Source: Myxocyprinus asiaticus
Taxonomy: Eukaryota; Chordata; Actinopteri; Cypriniformes; Catostomidae
Assembly: GCF_019703515.2 (NCBI RefSeq)
Contig: NC_059385.1
Coordinates: 31,505,001 to 31,569,000, forward strand
Direction of reading: 5' to 3'
DNA: 64,000 nucleotides
Shown: one piece after another, positions 11,020 to 20,796 of the stretch
Position numbering within the stretch: the stretch's first letter is position 1
How the letters are laid out: every line of letters starts with the position of its first letter
Notes under the pieces: generated by a model
What the model saw: the letters and a program-made list of their open reading frames with translations, nothing else
Databases searched by the model: none
Told to the model about the DNA's origin: nothing
Translations under genes and position numbers: made by a program

Positions 11020-12561
11020 CTAGATGGTGCCCCATCCCTGAGAAAGAAGGTCCTTCCTTAGGGGAATTCGCCAGGTGGGGGGGGCTATCGTGAGGAGTGT
11101 GAGGTCTGAGAACCACGTCTGGGTGGGCAAGTAGGGTGCTACCAGGACGACCTGCTCCTCGTCCTCCCTTAGGCTCACTGGGGGAAATGCATATTTGCGC
11201 AGTCCAGGGGGCCAGCTGTGTGCCAGCACATCTATACCGAGAGGTGCCTCGGTCAGGGTGTACCAGAGCGGGCAGTGGGAGGATTCTTGGGAGGCAAACA
11301 GGTCTACCTGTGCCTGTCCGAATCGACTCCAGATCAGCTGGACCACCTGAGGGTGGAGTCTCCACTCTCCCCTGAGGGTAACCTGCCATGACAGCGCATC
11401 CGCTGCAGTGTTGAGGTCACCCAGGATGTGAGTGGATCGCAGCGAATTGAGGTGCTGCTGACTCCAGAGGAGGAGACGGCGGGCAAGTTGTGACATACAA
11501 CAAGAGCGCAGTCCGCCTTGGCTGTTGACATATGCTACCATTGCCTTGTTTTCTGTCTGAACTAACACGTGCTTGCCTTGGATCAACGGCCAGAAGCTCC
11601 GCAGGGTGAGCAGAATTGCCAGCAACTCGAGGCAGTTGATGTGCCAACGCAGCCGTGGGCCCATCCACAAGGCGGCGGCTGCGTGCCCGTTGCAAATGGC
11701 GCCCCAGCCCCTCTTGGAGGTGTCTGTCGTGACCACGACGCAGCTGGAGACCTGCTCTAGGGGAATGCTTGCCCGTAGACACGTGAGGTCGGTCCAAGGG
11801 CTGAAGACCACGCGATGTGTCCTGCGGCGCCATGCCCATCTCGGGACTTGAGTCTGTAGCCAGTGCTGAAGCGGAAATATGGCCACCGCTGAGGATGCAA
11901 TATGCCCCAGGAGCTTCTGAAAGAATTTCAATGGAACAGCTGTTTTCTGTTTGAATGCTTTCAAACAGGCCAGCGCCGACTGTGCATGCTCGTTTGTGAG
12001 GCGCGCTATCAACGAGACTGAGTCAAGCTCCAAACCGAGAAAAGAGATGCTCTGAACCGGGAGGAGTTTGCTCTTTTCCCAGTTGACCCGAAGCCCTAAT
12101 CGGCTGAGGTGATAGAGCACCAAGTCCCTGTGTGCACACAACATGTCCCGAGAGTGAGCTAGGATTAGCCAATCGTCCAGGTAGTTGAGAATGCGAATGC
12201 CCACCTCCCTTAACGGGGCAAGGACAGTCCGGATCAGCCATCGCGACAGATTGGACAGCGCAAGCCACGAATCCAAGCTCTGCGCGAGGTGGACCAATGG
12301 GACAATCTCGTCGGACGTACCGGCAGGTGGGGCCTCACAGCGGGGTGGAGCTCGAGGTGCCACCGCATGTTGTGGCTGTGCTGAGTCTAGGGACATCGAA
12401 GCACTTACCTGGCTCCTTGTGACCACCCCCGGAACAGCCTGGGACGGGGGAGGAAGAGGCCTGTCCTCGTGACCTATGGAGACTGTCACATCGGGGGCGT
12501 ATTTGTGCCACAACTTGGCGCACAGGGGCAGGGAGCCGCCGCTGGACCGCCAAACATGCAA
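11020..12561 (-). CDS. DIRS copy A RT/RNase H polyprotein with RT deletion
   Basis: The open frame spans 513 codons. The N-terminus is a linker; then SRWLIRTV joins directly to LREVGIRILNYLDDWLILAH, so the RT fingers and palm seen in the copy at 30500-30982 are deleted and only the YLDD motif remains (near 12175). The RNase H follows: TDTSKRGWGAICNG (Asp), NCLELLAIL (Glu), VQTENKAMVAYV where related copies have RTDN (the third acidic residue is Glu, not Asp), and GDLNTAADALS (last Asp). The tail is shared with the other copies. An uninterrupted frame despite the missing palm suggests an in-frame deletion; activity is very unlikely. It could be listed as a pseudogene. Confidence 0.8.
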   Translation of the reverse strand: MHVWRSSGGSLPLCAKLWHKYAPDVTVSIGHEDRPLPPPSQAVPGVVTRSQVSASMSLDSAQPQHAVAPRAPPRCEAPPAGTSDEIVPLVHLAQSLDSWLALSNLSRWLIRTVLAPLREVGIRILNYLDDWLILAHSRDMLCAHRDLVLYHLSRLGLRVNWEKSKLLPVQSISFLGLELDSVSLIARLTNEHAQSALACLKAFKQKTAVPLKFFQKLLGHIASSAVAIFPLQHWLQTQVPRWAWRRRTHRVVFSPWTDLTCLRASIPLEQVSSCVVVTTDTSKRGWGAICNGHAAAALWMGPRLRWHINCLELLAILLTLRSFWPLIQGKHVLVQTENKAMVAYVNSQGGLRSCCMSQLARRLLLWSQQHLNSLRSTHILGDLNTAADALSWQVTLRGEWRLHPQVVQLIWSRFGQAQVDLFASQESSHCPLWYTLTEAPLGIDVLAHSWPPGLRKYAFPPVSLREDEEQVVLVAPYLPTQTWFSDLTLLTIAPPTWRIPLRKDLLSQGWGTI

Positions 12562-12769
12562 AAATGGAATTGTGGATGGTGGTCATGATGACGGCCATGC
12601 ACACTGGGTATGCAACCCAGGGAACGAGGAAACCGCTCTTTTGCTGAACTGTTCAGTACCGCAGCAAATTGGGAATGTGTTGAAATCAAATGAAAACGCA
12701 ACAAAAGATTCTTCTTCTTACCAGCTCCAAGGCAGTGGGTTTCGTCGACCCTGTGTCACCCATCTCAGG

Positions 12770-14160
12770 GGTGCTTTGAAGCCTTTCGTGGGTTCTTGGT
12801 GGCCGGCTGTGAGACAGGTGGTGTCTGCATCCTGCGGTGGGCTCCGCGCTGGTGCAGGGCCGAAGGGGCGGGCTGCGGCAGAGCCGGTGCAGTCACTGCA
12901 GGGGGACGCCCTTGGTGACGAGCAGGCGGGGTTCGGGATCTTGAGCCATGCCGGGGCAGGATATGCCGGATAGCCTCCGTCCGCTGCTTCACCGTCGAGA
13001 ACTGCTGGGCAAAGTCCTCGACGGTGTCGCCGAATAGGGGCAGCAAGGAACCAGGTTGAGCCAAAGGTGTCGCTCCTGGACCTCTAATGTGGACATTGCC
13101 CGCCCGAGAGACCGCGCCGTGACCTTCATCGCCTGGAAAGCGAGGTTGGTCCTCGAGCACAGTTCCTGCATCAGATCTGGACTACCCATCAGACTACCCT
13201 CGTGCATTTCTTTTAGCGCCTTGGCTTGGTGGACCTGCAGGAGAGCCATGGCGTGCAGGGCAGAGGCAGCTTGTACAGCAGCACTGTAAGCTTTGGCCGT
13301 CAGGGACGACGTGAACCTACAGGCTTTGGACGGGAGCTTTGGGAGTCCGCACCAGGTGGCGGCGCTCTGCGGACATAGGTGCACCATGAGCGCCTTATCC
13401 ACCGGGGGAATTGCCGAATAGCCCCTGGCCGCCCCGCCATCGAGGGTAGTGAGAGCGGGGGAGCTGAGATATCAGGACCAGGCAGTAAAAGGTGCCTCCC
13501 ACGACTTTGTCAGCTCCTCGTGCATTTCCAGGAAGAAAGGCACTGGAGCAGGGCGTGGCTGCTTTGAGCGGTGCCGTGAGCCCAGGAACCAATCATCGAG
13601 TCGCGAGGGTTCGGGGGAGAGCGGAGGGTTCCACTCTAGCCCAACACTCGTGGCCGCCCGGGAAAGCATGTCTGTCATTTCTGCATTAGACTGTGACTGG
13701 GCAATCATCCCTGAAGGGGGGAGCCCAGCTGAGGCTTCTGCGTCTGACTGGACAAGCCGCTGTCTGATGCTGCGTTCGAGAGCTCATCAGCTTCGTGGGC
13801 TCCGAACAAGAGGTCGAACTCGTGGTGAGACGAGCCGGCGGACTCATCCGGAAGCCCGATCGGGGCAGACGAGTGTGCTGGGGAATGGGAAGTCCATGAT
13901 GGGATACCCGGCGGAGGCGGTCCCATTGGGGTCCCCAAATCGCCCCCAGTGCTAGCCGCGCTGGCCTCATACCCGTAGGTAGAATGACCGAGGTGGGGAT
14001 CCACTGGGGTGGCTTGCTTTCATAAGAAAGCAAGCCACCCCAGTGGATCCCCACCTCGGTCATTCGCTGTCTCCGCGTGGGTCGCGCCCAGACACGAAAG
14101 ACAGCGATCGTGACCGTCTGAAGTTGAGAGGTAATGACCGCAACCAGGAATAACACACAA
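12770..14160 (-). pseudogene. DIRS copy A gag-like gene, frameshifted
   Basis: The blocks match the fuller gag at 28500-29738: GHSTYGYEASAASTGGDLG, FDLLFGAHEADELSNAAS, SVGLEWNPPLSPEPS, PFFLEMHEELTKSWEAPF, KALMVHLCPQSAATWCG, then LQVHQAKALKEMHEGS. At least four frame changes are needed to read it. The N-terminal Cys cluster present in the plus-strand copy is disrupted because a perfect palindrome (13983-14064) replaces the sequence there. The expected product is the structural, nucleic-acid-binding protein of the element. Confidence 0.8.
13983..14064. repeat. Perfect palindrome, 39-bp arms, 4-bp loop
   Basis: The left arm is 13983-14021, the loop ATAA 14022-14025 and the right arm 14026-14064, with perfect complementarity. 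It sits in the gag of DIRS copy A. The plus-strand copy has only a short natural hairpin at the same place (GCTTGCTTTC / GAAAGCAAGC near 28669-28690). Confidence 0.95.
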
Positions 14161-14429
14161 ACGGAAAGGTATCTTTAAAAAGATGCATCTTTAAAAAGAC
14201 GTTCCATGTGTGCCGCTCTTTTAGAGAAATATACTCTTTCAGGAAAATATACTCTCTTTTTTCTGCCGAAGCGCCCAGGGGCGTTCTCTGCAGTGCACCA
14301 GTGCAGAGGAGGGAGAAGCCACTGAAATGCGCCGTCTGATCCAGCAGAGGTGAATGAACAGTCAGCTCAGTAAACATTGACCATTTGGCTCCGAAGAGAA
14401 AATCTGAATGAGTAGTTGCACGCCAGCTC

Positions 14430-14489
14430 CTTTTATACCCGTATGTCCGGGGGAGTGGCATGCAAATACCACTCGCCAATTTTCATTGG
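14430..14489 (-). promoter_or_regulatory. DIRS copy A promoter block
   Basis: On the minus strand there is an inverted CCAAT/ATTGG pair (14476-14489), the octamer ATTTGCAT (14460-14467) and TATAAAAG (14430-14437). The same elements with the same spacing occur in three other copies. Confidence 0.7.
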
Positions 14490-14553
14490 CCTTTTATCAA
14501 AGACCAGAGGTGTCTCAGGATCCCAAGAGTGACCCCTAGTGTCACTACATCGA

Positions 14554-14754
14554 AACAAGTTCATATTCATTTTTAAACAACACAATATTGATGTTTTAAC
14601 TTTGGAAGAGTTCAGAAATCAATATTTGGTTTAATAACCCTGATTTTCAATCACAGCTTTCATGCTTTTTGGCATGCTCTCTGTCAGTCTTTCACATTGC
14701 TGTTGGGTGACTTTTTGCCACTCCTGGCGCAAAAATTCAAGGAGCTCGGCTTTC
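14554..14754 (-). mobile_element. Tc1-like transposon, left copy end
   Basis: This holds part of the terminal repeat (AACAAGTTCATATTCATTTT) and the minus-strand C-terminus of a Tc1 transposase (frames for VTQQQCERLTESMPKSMKAV). The outer terminal repeat is lost at the DIRS boundary at 14553. Confidence 0.85.
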
Positions 14755-15439
14755 AGCGCTGGTTTAACAATTGCACTAACCTTGCATTGGGTTCAATTAA
14801 CCCAGCTGTGTTGGTTACAAAAACTAACCCAGTGCACTGGGTTGCACAAACTCAGCACTGTGTTAAACCAACCTAACAACTTGGGTCACATAAAACAACC
14901 CAGCACCTAACCTAGAACTGGGTCAATCCATCAACCCAAATGTTGGGTTAATACAACCCAGTGTTGGGTTACAGTACAACCCAGTACAGTTGGGTTATTT
15001 ATTCAACCCAAATGCTGGTTCACTTTTACAGGAATGCTGGGTTAATTTTATCTCATAAGTGGGTTAACATATTCAGGTTGTTTTTAAATAAACCACACAA
15101 AATGTGTTGATTTGATCCCTCCTTTATTTTGGATTCATATTAATACACACATTAAGTGCATTTAAACGTATTTTACAAAAGTTTTAATAAGGAGCTTGTA
15201 GAAGGCACTCAATTTCCAATACAAAATTATTTTATTAGGCAACAAAACATTACAAACCCAAAGTGTATCAGCAGACTAGCTGCCTTCGTCGGGGCATGAG
15301 AACAAACACACACCAGTATCTTATTTGAGTGATACTTAATTGGCAGCAGCCGATGAGCTTCAATCATTAATCAACTGTTCAATTAATCACAAAGCGGAGT
15401 ATTCACATCCACATAATATAATATAAATACAAAATACCT
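14755..15439. repeat. Insert with AACCCA minisatellite inside the Tc1 copy
   Basis: From about 14790 to 15075 the motif AACCCAGTGTTGGGTTA and its variants repeat; because the motif is self-complementary the tract can fold. The rest (15076-15439) is noncoding and ends in AT-rich DNA. It replaces the transposase segment between the DDE core and the C-terminus. Confidence 0.7.
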
Positions 15440-15724
15440 CCATCCACACCTTGATTGACCTGGCTGTGTGGCATGGAGTATTGTCCTGCTGGAAAAAACA
15501 ATCCTTAGAGTTGGGGAATATTGTCAGAGCAGAAGGAAGCAAGTTTTCTTCCAGGATAACCTTGTACATGGCTTGATTCATGTGTCCTTCACAAAAATGA
15601 ATCTGCCCGATTCCAGCCTTGCTGAAGTACTCCCAGATCATCATCAATACTCCACCAAATTTCACAGTGGGTGCGAGACACTGTGGCTTGTAGGCCTCTC
15701 CAAGTCTCTGTCTAACCATTAGAC
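15440..15724 (-). pseudogene. Tc1-like transposase fragment (left copy)
   Basis: The minus-strand frame shows PTVKFGGVLMMIWEYFSKAG, HFCEGHMNQAMYK and CFFQQDNTPCHTARSIKVW. The QQDNTPCH block carries the second catalytic Asp of the Tc1 DDE transposase, which cuts and pastes the element. The N-terminal DNA-binding region is absent, and the C-terminal third is displaced to 14554-14754. Near 15725 the sequence turns into the inverted right copy. Confidence 0.85.
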
Positions 15725-16475
15725 AACCAGGTGGAGGACCTGGGGGTGCTTCAGCAAGGCTGGAATTGAGCAGGTTCGTCTTTGTGAAGGACGCATGAAT
15801 CAAGCCACGAACAAGGTTAACCTGGAAGAAAATTTGCTTCCTTCTGCTCTGACAATGTTCCCCAACTCTGAAGGTTCGTTTTTCCAGCAGCACAGTGCTC
15901 CATGCCACACAGCCAGGTCAATCAAGGTGTGGATGTAGGACTACTGGTTCAAGACCCTGTCATGGCCAGCCCAATCTCCAGACCTGAACCCCATTGAAAA
16001 CCTCTGGAATGTGATCAAGAGGAAGATGGATAGCCACAAGCCATCAGACAAAGCCGAGCTGCTTCAATTTTTGCGCCAGTAGTGGCATAAAGTCACCCAA
16101 CAGTAATGTGAAAGACTGGTAGAGAGCATGCCAAGACGCATGAAAGCTGTGATTGAAAATCAGGGTTATTCCACAAATATTGAATTCTGAACTCTTCCTA
16201 AATTAAAACGTTATTATCGTGTTGTTTAAAAATGAATACGAACTTGTTTTCTTTGCATTATTCGAGGTCTGAAAACTCTTTTTTGTTATTTTGACCAGTT
16301 CTACTAATGAATGCTCTAAATGACAATATTTTTATTTGGAATTTGGGAAAAAAATTGTCAGTAGTTTATAGAATAAAACAAAAATTTTCATTTTACTCAA
16401 ACACATACCTATAAATAGTAAATCCAAAGAAACTGATAATTTTGCAGTGGTCTCCTCATTTTTTCCAGAGATGTA
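15725..16475 (+). pseudogene. Tc1-like transposase fragment and right terminal repeat
   Basis: Plus-strand frames repeat the blocks of the left copy in the opposite direction: MNQATNK, SFFQQHSAPCHTARSIK (the catalytic Asp of QQDN is His here), then SPDLNPIENLWNVIK with the third acidic-residue region, and the C-terminus VTQQ..CERLVESMPRRMKAV with stops. The 3' terminal repeat follows (CTGATAATTTTGCAGTGGTC to CCAGAGATGTA near 16475). With 14554-15724 it forms one large, broken inverted repeat. Confidence 0.85.
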
Positions 16476-16748
16476 AGTGTTTTATTTATTTACATCAAGT
16501 TTGATTTAAACAAAACCATACACAGTGCCTCATAGTAGAGGTTTTTACTAACACACAATTGCAGGTTTTTATTCTGGCAATGAACTACCCACTTAAACAG
16601 GAAGGGACGTCTGACCGATATGTAAAACGTCTTGGTTACTGATGTAACCTCTGATCCTTGATGGAAGGAACGAGATGTTGTGTCGATGTAGTGACACTAG
16701 GTATTCACTCTTGAGAGCCCCAATCACCTTTGCTTTATTCAGAAAAGG

Positions 16749-16813
16749 CCAATGAAAATTATCGAGTGGAATTTGCATGCCACACTCCGCCCCAGACATA
16801 CGGGTATAAAAGG
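16749..16813 (+). promoter_or_regulatory. DIRS copy C promoter block
   Basis: CCAAT at 16749-16753 (its inverted partner is mutated), octamer ATTTGCAT at 16771-16778 and TATAAAAGG at 16805-16813, in the same order as the other DIRS ends. Confidence 0.65.
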
Positions 16814-17040
16814 AGATGGCATGCACCACTCATTCAGAGTTGTGCTGAGGAGCCAAGAGAGAGTCCGGGCCATGTCAGCGGTCAGTTCAGCGCTGCGGCA
16901 GGAGGGACACAATGCCTCGTTCCCTCCATCAGGGAACAGAGGTAACCAAGTAACCAATCAGTAACCAAGACGTTCCCTGTCTGTCACTCACTCGACTTTG
17001 TGTCGATGTAGTGACACTAGGGGTTCCAACACAAAACGCC

Positions 17041-17782
17041 ACAGGCACTGAATTGTGTCGCGTGGTACGGAGGAGCGGACATGGGCAGGCTGCTGTGTGC
17101 CTCGCAGTGAGCGCTTGACCACATCTTGACCTTCCAGTGAGTTAGGTAAGGTGTCTTCCTGGTCCCAAAAAGGGTGGGAGGAGACACTTACCCGAGGAAG
17201 CTACAGGCGGTGGCCTTTCCTAATTTTTGTATTAAGTAATTTCCCACCGAGCACCTGCTAGAATAGCGTTGGGGAAGTGCTCTTCCCTCTTCAGGAGGGA
17301 GAGCACTACGGAGACCACATCCTACCGGAGGGAGGTTAACATGTGGAGAATACCTCACATGGACTTATCGACAGGGAAGTTCACATATGGAATGATGCCA
17401 CTGAGGAGGACCCTATCTATGGAGAGGGTACACAGCAACAGTGGCCAAGGCAGAGTAGAGCTCTGACGAGGGGAAACACAGGGTTTACCTTAGGGAAAAC
17501 CGAACAGTGGAAATGCATCATACAGAATTACCGGGGGGGAATCACCACGTATGGAGCACTGCGCCCAAGTACACGGGCTCACCTGAAAAGGGGCATACCA
17601 TGAGTACTGGGCCTGGCGGCGTCAATCCTCCGCCGAGTTCACCACCGAATAGTGTTTAAGGAATTAAAGAGGTGTCCAGTGTTCACCAGTTACGGGGAAC
17701 TGTTGTGGACAAGATAGTGCACATTATCACCATAAAAGGGGAAAAGCACAATGCAAGCGATACACCCGCCCAGCCGCCTGGC
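17041..17782. other. Noncoding 3' region of DIRS copy C
   Basis: No frame has a recognisable product. It includes short direct and inverted motifs (CTTCCCTCTTCAGGAGGGAG near 17282) that may belong to the internal complementary region of the element. Confidence 0.5.
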
Positions 17783-18711
17783 CTACCTGTTGTTACCCCG
17801 TAACACTCGGGTCAAAACTGTTTCTATGTGCAGGATGTAGAACCTCGCAAAGGTATTGGGTGTAGCCCAACTCGCTGCTCTGCATATGTCTTCTAGAGAG
17901 GCACCCCTTGCCAGTGCCCAGGAGGATGCAACACCTCTGTTGGAGTGTGCCCGGACTCCCAAAGGGCATGGCAGTTCTTGTGATTGGTAAGCCAGAGAAA
18001 TGGCATCCACAATCCAATGGGACAACCTCTGTTTGGAGACAGCTTTCCCCTTCTGCTGCCCTCCAAAGCAGACAAAGAGCTGCTCCGAGCATCGAAAGCT
18101 CTGCGTGCGGTCCAGATAGATGCAAAGGGCACGAACTGGACACAGCAACGACAAGGCCGGGTCTTCCTCTGAAGGGAGCGCTTGCAGATTCACCAACCGA
18201 TCCCGGAAGGGAGTGGTGGGAACTTTGGACACGTAACCGGGCCAGGGTCTCAAGATCACGTGAGTGTGCCGGCCTGAACTCCAGGCATTCGTTGGTGACA
18301 GAGAGCACCTGCAGGTCCCCCACCCTCTTGATAGAAGTTAGTGCCACCAGGAGGGCCGTCTTCAGGGACAAAGTGCTGAGCCTGGCCTGCTCCAGGGGCT
18401 CAAAGGGGGCCCTCTGTAAGGCAGGTAGGACCACAGAGAGATCCCAAGAGGGAATCAGGCACGGTCAAGGGGGATTCAATCTCCTCACACCTTTGAGGAA
18501 CCTGGTGATCAGGTCATGCTGTCGAGAGGGTCTCCCATCCAGTGTATCGTGATATGCTGCAATTGCAGCCATGTACACCTTAAGGGTAGAGAGGGAGACA
18601 GCCATCTCTCCAGCCCCTCTTGTAGAAAGGACAACACAGACCCGACCGTGCATCTCTGTGGATCTTCCCTGCGGGAAGATCACCAATTCACGAAGAGATA
18701 CCACTTCAGAG
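17783..18711 (-). pseudogene. DIRS copy C tyrosine recombinase
   Basis: This is the fullest recombinase in the window. Reading leftward: TLKWYLFVNW, then LSTLKVYMAAIAAYHDTLDG, LTSIKRVGDLQVLSV (first catalytic Arg), FRDRLVNLQALPS, CPVRALCIYLDRTQSFR, LSHWIVDAISLAY, GVRAHSNRGVASSWAL (the His-x-x-Arg box) and SWATPNTFARFYI (candidate Tyr nucleophile). A frameshift near 18259 and another near 18434-18480 break it. All the catalytic residues of the tyrosine-recombinase fold can be pointed to, so it is the best reference for the family here. The enzyme would integrate circular DNA without a target duplication. Confidence 0.85.
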
Positions 18712-18721
18712 TGTACAGCCA

Positions 18722-20796
18722 GGGAAGTTGAGATTGCTCTATGACCTACATTACCTGTAGAAGGTGTAGACATTATTTTGGGAAATGATTTGGCTGGAGG
18801 ATGTGTGTGGTGTAGTGTCCCACCACCTCCTGTTGTCAAAATTATCCCATTTCTCTCAACTGAGTCTGATAAATGTGTGCAAGACTTTCCAGACATGTTT
18901 GTATCTTGCGCTGTAACTCATGCCATGAGCTATGCGGGAGACGCAAATTTAAATGAGCTAGAAAAATCTCTTGTTAAACCGGCGAGTAAGCCCGCTCGTC
19001 CTCCGTCGATCTCCCATAGTGAGCTAATTTCAGGTAAGGAACAAGATGCAGGTTTGGCAAAGTTGTTTGCTGAAATTAGGCAAAACAAAGATCTAGATAG
19101 TGTTGCTAGTGGCTATTTCATGCATGATGAAGTGTTGGTTAATTGATGGTCATCATGTAATGACAATGCCGTGGGCTAACCCATGTTTCAGATAGTCATA
19201 CCAGCTGACTTGCATGACTTGGTAATACAAACCGCTCATGGTGATGTAGCCAGACAATTAGGGGTTAAGAAAACCTATGATAGAGTGATGCGCTATTTCT
19301 TTTGGCCTCGCTTAAAGAGAGATGTGGCTAGTTTTCTCAAAACATGTCATTCCTGTCAACTAACTGGCAAACCTAATCAGGTCATAGCACCTGCACCATT
19401 ATATCCTATTCCCACTGTGAGCAATCCTTTTGAACTTTTGATTATTGATTGCGTTGGTCCACTGAGTCCATTTTCCATGTACCTTTTGACTCTCAGGCAA
19501 CAAGTTGTCCAGCTGCGTATCTGTTGCGATCGACTAACACCAAGTCAGTCGTGAAAGCGTTAACCCAATTCATTTAAATCTTTGGTATTCCAAAAACTAT
19601 CCAAAGTGATAGGGGGTCTAATTTCACATCTAAAATGTTCACTCAAATATTTCAGCAGTTTCTCGTTAATCATCAGAAGAGTAGTGCGTATCATTCAGAA
19701 TCAAGGAGCCCTTTGACATTTTCACCAAACCCTGAAGCAGTTATTCTTCTTATTGCACTGAGCTTAACAAAGACTGGGAAGAGGGATGTCCATGGTTAAT
19801 ATTAGCTGCACGAGAAATTACCCAGGAGAGCAAAGGCTTTAGCCCAATGACTTGGTGGTTGGGTATAAGGAGAGATGTCTGTTGGCTGCTCTGCAAGATG
19901 ACTTAGTAAAACCCAAATTGCCTGTGAACCTGTTGGAATATGTTTCAACGCAAGTTACTTTTAGCAGGTAGGATGGCCAGTAAAAATTGGAGCAAGGCCC
20001 AATCAAAAATGAAAGCCTGGTTTGATCGTAGGGCTGAGTGCAGGGAATTAAGCCCTGGGGATCAAGTGCTTGTGTTGCTCCCTTGTACAGGTTCACCCTT
20101 TTTAGCAAATTTTAGGGGTCCGTATAACATTGTTCGTCAGGTTCGGACCCCTGACCATAAAATGTCTTCACAACTCTGTCACATAAATCTGTTGAAGCCT
20201 TATTACAGCCGTGTGTCCAGGTCAGATGCCACTGTCCATAGTACTGAAGTGAAGTCTGCTGCATTGGTCACAGGATTTGAGTCCATCTCTTTCTCACCTA
20301 TGGTGGCAGCTTGTGTTGAGGAGGAGAATGTTCCCGATAACTGTGTTCAACCTCGGCTTCATAATTCAGAGAAAATGGCAGAGTTGGAAAATATATTTGG
20401 GCATTTGCTGAAGGAAAATTGCATTCAATTAAAGTCTCTTATGTCTGAGTTTCCATCACTATTTTCAGATACGCCCTCGCGTACTGTTTTGATAGAGCAT
20501 GACATAGATGCGGGAAATTCTCATTTTATCGTGTATCCCCTGAAAAGCAAAACATTTTGGAAGCTGAGGTTAAATATCTTTTAGATAATGGTTTAGAAAA
20601 AATGTCTTACTCGAGCTGGGCATCACCTTGTCTTTTAGTCACTAAGCCTGATAAAACTTTTAGGTTTTGTACAGACTACAGAAAGGTGAATAATATTACA
20701 AAGCCTGATTCATTCCTGCTTCCATGCATGGAAGATTGTGTGGATAACATGAGTTCGGCTAGGTTTGTAACAAAAATCATTCTCTTCAAAGGGTAT
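18722..20796 (+). pseudogene. Gmr1-like gypsy pol: protease end, integrase, then RT
   Basis: Domains in order: end of protease (VEGVDIILGNDLAGG, 18755-18800); integrase zinc region (AHGDVARQLG...CHSCQ, where the second zinc-binding His of the family's AHxxxAGHLG is Gln); core LLIIDCVGPL (first Asp) and QSDRGSNF (second Asp); a C-terminal segment ending NLLKPYYSR; then an RT start (FPSLFSDTPSR, ASPCLLVTKPDKTFRFC, SSARFVTKI). Integrase before RT is the order of Gmr1-type elements and the reverse of ordinary gypsy. Frameshifts lie near 19480-19940 and 20555, with a stop at 18743. The RT ends at a third copy of the LTR-like repeat at 20797. It is replication-defective. Confidence 0.85.

Larger units (their letters stand above)
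10295..14553 (-). mobile_element. DIRS-like retrotransposon copy A (minus strand)
   Basis: Reading leftward from 14553 the order is partial inverted terminal repeat with promoter, gag (about 14160-12770), RT/RNase H (12561-11020) and tyrosine recombinase (about 11000-10295). This gag, RT-RH, YR order is that of DIRS-type elements, which integrate by a tyrosine recombinase and leave no target duplication. The left end is lost in a fusion with copy B and the right end abuts a Tc1 repeat inside the terminal repeat. Related copies lie at 16600-18720, 28090-32073, 51938-53060 and 63959 on. Confidence 0.85.
16600..18720 (-). mobile_element. DIRS-like copy C: terminal repeat plus recombinase
   Basis: The terminal repeat (about 16625-17040) lies downstream of a minus-strand tyrosine recombinase and in inverted orientation to the leading repeat of copy A, as expected of DIRS inverted ends. 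Within it an outer pair of complementary segments (GGAAGGAACGAGATG near 16662 and GTTCCCTCCATCAGGGAAC near 16918) brackets the promoter block. Region 17041-17780 is the noncoding 3' section. gag and RT are missing; the copy ends at about 18720 against the Gmr1-like element. Confidence 0.75.
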
